From contig JALTEL010000137.1 in assembly GCA_027073945.1 (NCBI GenBank), forward strand, positions 1-28,804: DNA of 28,804 nucleotides, read 5' to 3'. Shown one piece after another: positions 23,824 to 28,804 of this stretch. The position numbers were made by a program, and so were the translations under genes. The notes beneath the pieces are model-generated. The model made no database searches. It saw nothing but the letters and a program-made list of their open reading frames with translations, and was not told where the DNA came from. Numbering within the stretch: position 1 is the stretch's first letter; the number at the start of each line of letters is the position of its first letter. This DNA is from Caldifarciminota bacterium (lineage in GTDB: Bacteria; WOR-3; Hydrothermia; UBA1063; CAJXJZ01).

Positions 23824-25891
23824 TCTTTGCCTCCTTAAGCCCTGCAAGTATTCCAAGAGGAACTTCCACAAATAGAGGCCTTTTTGTACCCTTTGTATAT
23901 TCTTCCCGCGATATCCCTTCCTGTCTGAATATGCGCTCTATAAGAGGCGTACAGGTTTTACCGCCACATGCTCCCATTCCTGCTCTTGTTATCGCTTTTA
24001 TCTGATTCATATCCCTCACACCTTGCCTTATCAGCTTTCTTATTTCGCCAGCAGTTACCCTCTCGCATCTGCAAACGATATCGTCATCTCTTAATGGCAC
24101 ATCCGAAAGCAAAACAGGCTTCGGGGGATTTTGAATCCTTATACCAGCCACCCTGTCAGCTATCTCCTTTTGAACTCTAACCTTGACAATGCGCGTCCCC
24201 CTGGAAACCGTTCTTTTTCTTATGCGAACAACCTGTCCGCTCCCGACTATGTTTCCATGCCTGTCCGTGAGCTCAACTGTATCACCTACATCAAAATATT
24301 TATTGGCTTCAAATTCAAATGGAAGTGTAACTATCGGGTCACCATCCTTCCTCCAGTCAACAAGCGTTATGGCAAGCCCAGGACATTTGGCAACACAAAT
24401 CTCACAACCTATGCATCCCCCAACATATCTGGGAATGTTGGTTATTGGTTCACCTATCTTTATTGCGTCTTTGGGACAGACTACTTCACAAGGATTACAC
24501 GGGATTTCTTGAACGCAATTGATCACAGGGTAAACACCCTGCCTGGCAGACGGAACAGCAACGGGATAAATCTCCTTTCCAGGCCTCGCCTTTAACGTTT
24601 CCTGGATTGTATAGAAAGAATGCGGTATTTCACCTGTATATTTTCCGAGTTCTTTGAGTATTTCAAGACCTTTTATTCTTCCAGAGAAAATGGCCGATGA
24701 AGCTTCGGCGATTTCTTCCGCATCACCGGCGGCATATGCCTTTAATCCAAACAACTTAGCTTTTTCATAGAATTCATTAACAGGGTCAAGTCCGACTGCA
24801 ACGAGCACGGTATCTGTTTCAAAGCTCTTATACGTACCAGCAATAGGCTCAAAACGTTCATTAACCTTGGCTATAGTCACGCTCTCTACTTCTTCTTTCC
24901 CGCTGGCACTTATGACTGTATGGGATGTAAAAACAGGTACGCCTAATTTCATAAGTTTCTCTTTGTGCACTATGTAACCTCCAACTTCCGGGAGAATTTC
25001 GGCAAGCCCGACAACTTCAATACCTGCTTGAAGCGCATGATAAGCCGCAATAAGCCCAACATTCCCTCCCCCAACAACAAATAGTTTTGAAGTGGGCTTT
25101 ACCAGGTCCCGGTTAAGCAGGGTCTGAAAGGCTCCTGCTCCGTATATGCCCGGAAGGGTATTGCCTGGAAATACAAGGGATTTTTCTCTCGCACCAGAGG
25201 CAACAAGAACAATTTTGGGGCTGGCAAGTATATATTTATCGTTATTTTTTAATATGCCTACTTTTCTGTCGCTGTAGACCCATAACACAGTTGAATTCAT
25301 CCACATATCAACAGATGGATATTCATGCACCTCGGACTCCAATCGCTTTGCGATATCAATCCCTCTTGTACCGGCATAACAGGCATCCACGGAACCAAAG
25401 AACTTATGCGTCTGAAGTATCAGCTTACCTCCGGGCATTCTTTTATCATCTACAATAAGAGCTTTTACATTTCTCTTCCCCAATTCTCTGGCTGCAGCAA
25501 GGCCAGCAGGCCCAGCCCCTATAATAAGTACATCCGGGAAAACTTCTTCGATTTCCTCAAACTCGCCCACGTCTTCAATTTCAGGGAGTTTGGGAAGATT
25601 ATCCAGGCTGTAAATTTCCATTTCAGGCTCGAGCATTGTCATACAGGATTTAACAGGCTTTCCATTAGCTATAACTTTGCACTGGTCGCACTGACCATTT
25701 GCACAGAATATACCGAGTGGAGCATTATCCTTTGTGTGATGTCCGAATACCCTTATACCATTGGCAAAAAGTGCGGATGCTATGGTGTCGCCTGACTTTC
25801 CATATAAAATCTTTCCGTTAAAGTAAAAGCTAATTGAAGCCTTTTCGCTAACAGGCAAAATTGGATGTACTCTTAATCTGTTATCATCCAT
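23813..25891 (-). CDS. Multi-cofactor iron-sulfur flavoprotein, alpha subunit of an amino-acid dehydrogenase
   Basis: The 692-residue protein joins several modules. The N-terminal 2Fe-2S domain is like HcnA/SoxA (C63, C68, C71, C83). A two-dinucleotide-binding flavoprotein domain follows, with GAGPAG at 125-130 and GGGNVG at 274-279. Two [4Fe-4S] motifs are C459, C465, C468, C472 and C493, C496, C499, C503. A C-terminal BFD-like 2Fe-2S domain has C607, C609, C642 and C647. The order matches fused versions of the alpha subunits of proline/hydroxyproline dehydrogenases and sarcosine oxidase-like enzymes. It would pass electrons from the FAD dehydrogenase downstream to an acceptor such as NAD or a ferredoxin (inference). 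The start is supported by AAGGAG. The true substrate is not known. Confidence 0.85.
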   Translation of the reverse strand: MDDNRLRVHPILPVSEKASISFYFNGKILYGKSGDTIASALFANGIRVFGHHTKDNAPLGIFCANGQCDQCKVIANGKPVKSCMTMLEPEMEIYSLDNLPKLPEIEDVGEFEEIEEVFPDVLIIGAGPAGLAAARELGKRNVKALIVDDKRMPGGKLILQTHKFFGSVDACYAGTRGIDIAKRLESEVHEYPSVDMWMNSTVLWVYSDRKVGILKNNDKYILASPKIVLVASGAREKSLVFPGNTLPGIYGAGAFQTLLNRDLVKPTSKLFVVGGGNVGLIAAYHALQAGIEVVGLAEILPEVGGYIVHKEKLMKLGVPVFTSHTVISASGKEEVESVTIAKVNERFEPIAGTYKSFETDTVLVAVGLDPVNEFYEKAKLFGLKAYAAGDAEEIAEASSAIFSGRIKGLEILKELGKYTGEIPHSFYTIQETLKARPGKEIYPVAVPSARQGVYPVINCVQEIPCNPCEVVCPKDAIKIGEPITNIPRYVGGCIGCEICVAKCPGLAITLVDWRKDGDPIVTLPFEFEANKYFDVGDTVELTDRHGNIVGSGQVVRIRKRTVSRGTRIVKVRVQKEIADRVAGIRIQNPPKPVLLSDVPLRDDDIVCRCERVTAGEIRKLIRQGVRDMNQIKAITRAGMGACGGKTCTPLIERIFRQEGISREEYTKGTKRPLFVEVPLGILAGLKEAKNEK

Positions 25892-25907
25892 TTTTTCTCC
25901 TTGTTTA

Positions 25908-25936
25908 ATAATAGTATAAAGGAAAAATTGTGAAAA
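25908..25936 (-). promoter_or_regulatory. Weak candidate promoter of the dehydrogenase pair
   Basis: On the minus strand TTTTCA (25931-25936), a 17-base spacer and TATTAT (25908-25913) lie at the right distance before an AAGGAG and the ATG at 25891. Both boxes are imperfect, so this is tentative. Confidence 0.35.
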
Positions 25937-26049
25937 TCATACTTGTGAATCATAAAAACAAAAGTACAGTTAAAATTCATAATATATGCCTTTGTGAGCT
26001 TGAAAGCGACAAACTACTTGACACAATGCATTATTTTGTTTATAATTAA
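25930..26049 (+). CDS. Possible small protein, 39 aa
   Basis: A GTG at 25930 behind AAAGGA opens 39 codons (KIILVNHKNKST to HYFVYN) to TAA at 26047-26049. The frame contains the strong promoter of the next gene, TTGACA-17-TATAAT, in its last 30 bases, and no promoter of its own is clear. It could be a real short gene or a chance frame in AT-rich intergenic DNA; I lean to chance. Confidence 0.22.
   Translation: MKIILVNHKNKSTVKIHNICLCELESDKLLDTMHYFVYN
26018..26046 (+). promoter_or_regulatory. Consensus promoter of the coiled-coil/propeller gene, leaderless
   Basis: TTGACA (26018-26023), a 17-base spacer and TATAAT (26041-26046) is a perfect consensus promoter. The ATG at 26054 starts seven bases after the -10, so transcription should begin at or within a base or two of the A of the ATG. 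No Shine-Dalgarno sequence fits between. Confidence 0.85.
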
Positions 26050-26053
26050 GCAC

Positions 26054-28162
26054 ATGAACAACAAATCACATGTACAAAAATTAAAAGAATTATTGAGAGA
26101 AAAAGAAAAGATATCCGGCAGTCTTAATAATCTTGAGAATCTGTATAAAAAGGAAGAAGTTACAGCAAGACAGTACGACGAATTGAAAAAGGATTATTCC
26201 GACAAACTGGCTGATATAAATGCAGCCATTGCCAATATAAAGGAAGAGATAAAAGAGGAACTTGCAGGAGTACGCAGTGAGAAAGAATCTCTCGAAGAAG
26301 CTTACAGAAAGTTAGAAATGCAAATGCTTATTGGCGAAATACCTTCAAAAAAAGGGAAAATTGAGAGAGAAAAATATGGAAGGAAAATAGATAATGTAGA
26401 GAAGCACATAAGAATATATGAAGTGGCTTTAAAATCCGAAAGTTTCAGAGAATTTGAAACGAAAATTAATGCGCAAACTAAAAGGACACGCACCAAATCA
26501 TCCAAGCAAATGCGCAACCTCAGAGAGCTACTGAGTGAGAAAGTCAAACAGGATGATAACCTCAAAAATCTCGAAGGACTTTTCCGCAATGGCCAGGTCA
26601 ACAGCAAAGAATATAACAGTCTGAAGAAAGAATATCTTTTCAAACTTGAGGAAATCATTGATCAAATAGAAAAGATAAGACGCGAAATAGATCTGTATGT
26701 GGGAGAATTGAAAGTAGAAAAAGAGAAATGGGAAGATGAAATTGAAGAAATTGAAGTTCGCAAAAAGGTGGGTGAAATTGACTCCGATAAGCAGCAGGCA
26801 AAAATTGACAAATTGATCAAACAAATTGGTGATATAGAGCAACAAATTACAAGACTGATAAAAATACAGAAGGCATCTTCACCTGAAGATTTAGCCGATT
26901 TAACAGGCCCCATATATGAGAATGAAGAGGAAGAGGTTGAATCCAAAGAGCTGCTGCCTTCTAAAGGCAAACAAAAATCACGTGCAGGCTTCGTTGCATT
27001 CGGGGTTATTATACTTGTGCTGACAGGTGGATATTTTGTAGGGAGGAAATATATATCCATACCCATTAAAAAACAGCATGCTAAATCTCATAACGTTCAG
27101 GAATTTGTATACAAAGAATACATGGGCAATCCATCGCATAGCCTGTTTGAAGGGAATTTTGCACCTTCTTCCGAGCCATCTGTGAAATCCCGGATAAAAT
27201 TATCAGGCAGAGTAATGTTTCCTGCCCTAATTGATAAAAGCTTATTCTTAATTACGGAAACAGGAGATTATTATATTCTAAATATGCTGACAGATTCTCT
27301 GTCCTTCAAAGGCAATATTTCTTCTATGATAGATATGGACCCCATTGCAATAAAGAGTAATCTGATAGTCGGGGATTTAACCGGCAATATCTATGTTTAC
27401 AAAAGTACAAAGGATAGTTTATTAAGATTATTAAAACTGAGTGGAGCTATAAATAGTACACCGTCTTATTACCAGCATACACTTTACTTATTCACTGGCG
27501 AGGGCGGTTTGTATGCATATGACCTTATTGCAGATTCAATAAAATGGAAATTGAAAATAAAAAACGGAGGCAGCGCAACCCCGCTTATTCATAATGACAA
27601 TCTATATGTTTTAGACAGAGATGGGACTCTCTACAATTTCAACAGAGCCTCCGGCGTACTCCAATGGAAATTCAAGACTAATGAACCAAGCATGAGTTCC
27701 CCAATATATTTCAACAAAAAAGTCTTTTTTACAACACTTGCAGGTCATATATTCGTTGTAAATGCGGATACACCCGTATTAAAATGGAAAGCAAAGTTGG
27801 ACGCACCCAGCAAATCCTCCCCTGCATGTAGTAAAAACGGTGCAGTTGTGGTTACGGATATGTCTGGAAATGTATACGCATTTGCCACACTTGACAGTAC
27901 ACTTATGTGGAAATATCATATGGAGCATGGCATTATGACTTCGGCAGTCATTACGGACAGTCTTGTCATAGTGAATTCTCAAAATGAAATAGCCTGTCTT
28001 GACCTCTTTGCAGCGAGTGAGAAAGGTAAATTACTGTGGAGTAAAATCATAGGGGAGATAATGGATAAACCGCCTTTTGTTTACAAAGGCTCGATTTATG
28101 CGGTTACAGTCCAGGGTCATTTATTAGACCTTGGAAGCTCCAAAGTTGCTTATTCGTATTAA
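26054..28162 (+). CDS. Membrane protein with duplicated coiled coil and beta-propeller domain
   Basis: The 702-residue protein has three parts. Residues about 1-285 hold two copies of a ~130-residue coiled-coil unit: the first begins LKELLREKEK and has NNLENLYKKEEVTARQYDELK, the second begins LRELLSEKVK with KNLEGLFRNGQVNSKEYNS at the same place, recalling SHOCT-like segments. One membrane helix follows at about 313-333 (GFVAFGVIILVLTGGYFVG). Residues about 350-702 form PQQ-like beta-propeller repeats with strands such as GGLYAYDLIADSIKWKLKI and GTLYNFNRASGVLQWKFKT. The positive side of the helix puts the coiled coils in the cytoplasm and the propeller outside. The family is unknown to me; a link to envelope organisation or sensing is inferred. 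The start at 26054 fits the promoter; a longer in-frame TTG start at 25994 lies upstream of it. Confidence 0.75.
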   Translation: MNNKSHVQKLKELLREKEKISGSLNNLENLYKKEEVTARQYDELKKDYSDKLADINAAIANIKEEIKEELAGVRSEKESLEEAYRKLEMQMLIGEIPSKKGKIEREKYGRKIDNVEKHIRIYEVALKSESFREFETKINAQTKRTRTKSSKQMRNLRELLSEKVKQDDNLKNLEGLFRNGQVNSKEYNSLKKEYLFKLEEIIDQIEKIRREIDLYVGELKVEKEKWEDEIEEIEVRKKVGEIDSDKQQAKIDKLIKQIGDIEQQITRLIKIQKASSPEDLADLTGPIYENEEEEVESKELLPSKGKQKSRAGFVAFGVIILVLTGGYFVGRKYISIPIKKQHAKSHNVQEFVYKEYMGNPSHSLFEGNFAPSSEPSVKSRIKLSGRVMFPALIDKSLFLITETGDYYILNMLTDSLSFKGNISSMIDMDPIAIKSNLIVGDLTGNIYVYKSTKDSLLRLLKLSGAINSTPSYYQHTLYLFTGEGGLYAYDLIADSIKWKLKIKNGGSATPLIHNDNLYVLDRDGTLYNFNRASGVLQWKFKTNEPSMSSPIYFNKKVFFTTLAGHIFVVNADTPVLKWKAKLDAPSKSSPACSKNGAVVVTDMSGNVYAFATLDSTLMWKYHMEHGIMTSAVITDSLVIVNSQNEIACLDLFAASEKGKLLWSKIIGEIMDKPPFVYKGSIYAVTVQGHLLDLGSSKVAYSY

Positions 28163-28174
28163 AAGAATTATAAT
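28146..28174 (+). promoter_or_regulatory. Promoter of the second DJ-1-like gene, leaderless
   Basis: TTGCTT (28146-28151), a 17-base spacer and TATAAT (28169-28174) are followed after six bases by the ATG at 28181. Transcription is predicted to start at the start codon, with no Shine-Dalgarno sequence. The -35 box lies inside the last codons of the previous gene. Confidence 0.65.
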
Positions 28175-28180
28175 GAACAT

Positions 28181-28768
28181 ATGACAGAATTACTCTATCT
28201 TATGCTTTTGTTCTCGTCTGGTGAAAAAAAGACCAGGAGTAATGTAAATGTTCTTTTCGTTATAGCTCCTCATAATTACAGAGATGAAGAATTCTTAGTT
28301 CCTTACGAAACATTTAACAAATCTCATTTTAATATTACTGTGGCTTCTATTGATACAGGAATTTGTAAAGGTATGCTGGGTCATAAATTCAGGGTGAAAA
28401 ATATTGTAGATACAATAAATTTTTCAAAATACGCAGCGGTTGTACTGCCCGGAGGTTCAGGCGTTCCTGTCCTGTGGTCTGATACCATTTTCCTTACAAA
28501 ATTGCGAGAATTTTATAAAGATACAACAAAAATAGTAGGCGCAATCTGCCTGTCACCGGCCACACTGGCAATTTCAGGGATTTTACACGGGAAAAATGCA
28601 ACTGTCTGGCCATCTAAAAAAACAATAGCAATACTGAAACAAAACGGTGCTGCATATAGAAATTCTCCTGTGGTAACAGATGGCAGAATTGTAACGGCAA
28701 AAGGGCCGCAATATGCAGGCAAATTCGCAGATGCCTTGATTAAGCTTCTGGAAGTAAAGAACAAATGA
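28181..28768 (+). CDS. DJ-1/PfpI family protein with N-terminal hydrophobic segment
   Basis: The 195-residue protein has a short hydrophobic N-terminus (TELLYLMLLFSSG) that may be a signal peptide or anchor. A DJ-1/PfpI domain starts at about 22 (NVLFVIAPHNYRDEEF) and includes AVVLPGGSGVPVL and the nucleophile elbow GAICLSPATLA, where the cysteine is followed by Leu rather than the His of the PfpI proteins. VVTDGRIVTAKGPQYAGKF is the usual C-terminal element. That pattern fits DJ-1/YajL-type members rather than PfpI proteases. An extracytoplasmic site would be unusual for the family and depends on the leader being real. It has its own promoter and overlaps the next start (ATGA). Confidence 0.8.
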   Translation: MTELLYLMLLFSSGEKKTRSNVNVLFVIAPHNYRDEEFLVPYETFNKSHFNITVASIDTGICKGMLGHKFRVKNIVDTINFSKYAAVVLPGGSGVPVLWSDTIFLTKLREFYKDTTKIVGAICLSPATLAISGILHGKNATVWPSKKTIAILKQNGAAYRNSPVVTDGRIVTAKGPQYAGKFADALIKLLEVKNK

Positions 28769-28804
28769 TAAAAAAGCTAATTATACCCGTATCTCTTATA
28801 TTCT
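28765..28804 (+). CDS. 5' end of a further gene, cut by the window edge
   Basis: An ATG overlapping the DJ-1-like stop codon (ATGA at 28765-28768) opens the frame MIKKLIIPVSLIF, which looks like the start of a signal peptide or membrane anchor. It is probably translationally coupled to the DJ-1-like gene. No family can be assigned from 13 codons. Confidence 0.5.
   Translation, partial: MIKKLIIPVSLIF

Noticed and set aside
23824..23871. Sixteen-residue N-terminal extension of the FAD dehydrogenase
   Set aside because: The extra residues only read the end of the upstream gene in another frame; AAGGAGG directs initiation to the ATG at 23823.
1..28804. Mobile elements, CRISPR arrays, rRNA or tRNA genes
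   Set aside because: I saw no transposase or integrase, regularly spaced repeats, or conserved RNA gene sequences; visual reading could miss a divergent small RNA.

Overview
The window looks like a chromosomal segment of an AT-rich, didermic, anaerobic bacterium, most likely from the FCB superphylum or a related candidate phylum such as WOR-3/Stahlbacteria; this placement is an inference. Three secreted proteins end in a type 9 secretion (T9SS)-like C-terminal sorting domain, and a PorX-type response regulator with a PglZ domain sits beside two of them. An Rnf complex in the order C-D-G-E-A-B and ferredoxin-rich redox proteins fit a strict or facultative anaerobe. I see no rRNA, tRNA, CRISPR array or transposase.

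Left region (1-6513). A truncated gene end and a possible 42-aa ORF are followed by two minus-strand secreted proteins with sorting domains. Divergent from these is a two-gene unit of a lamin-tail-domain protein and porX. The promoters of all three units share an extended -35 sequence, CTTGACA-NN-TCGT.

Central minus-strand operon (14194 down to 6516). Seven genes run dksA/traR, gyrA, a DUF5683-like envelope protein, rseP, an L7Ae-like RNA-binding protein, a MutL/GlmL-type ATPase and a sigma-70 factor. Nearly every junction overlaps. One promoter (TTGAAC-17-TATAAT) precedes dksA, and the operon converges on porX with a 2-base gap. Upstream lies a second minus-strand unit, an Omp28-like thioredoxin-fold protein with a sorting domain followed by a DUF2007 protein.

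Rnf operon (16742-22524, plus). rnfC, D, G, E, A and B, an rseC homologue and a DJ-1/PfpI protein lie almost end to end behind TTGAAA-17-TATAAT. RnfB appears to have lost exactly one [4Fe-4S] cluster from its C-terminal pair.

Right region (22521-28804). A minus-strand pair encodes a large multi-cofactor oxidoreductase and a DAO-family FAD dehydrogenase, probably together an amino- or imino-acid dehydrogenase. Then, on the plus strand, come a protein with a duplicated cytoplasmic coiled coil, one membrane segment and an external beta-propeller, a second DJ-1/PfpI protein with an N-terminal hydrophobic segment, and the first codons of another gene. Two of these genes have -10 elements so close to the ATG that their mRNAs should be leaderless.

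The strongest leads are the PorX neighbourhood with its shared promoter motif, the leaderless promoter class, the remodelled RnfB and the coiled-coil/propeller protein.
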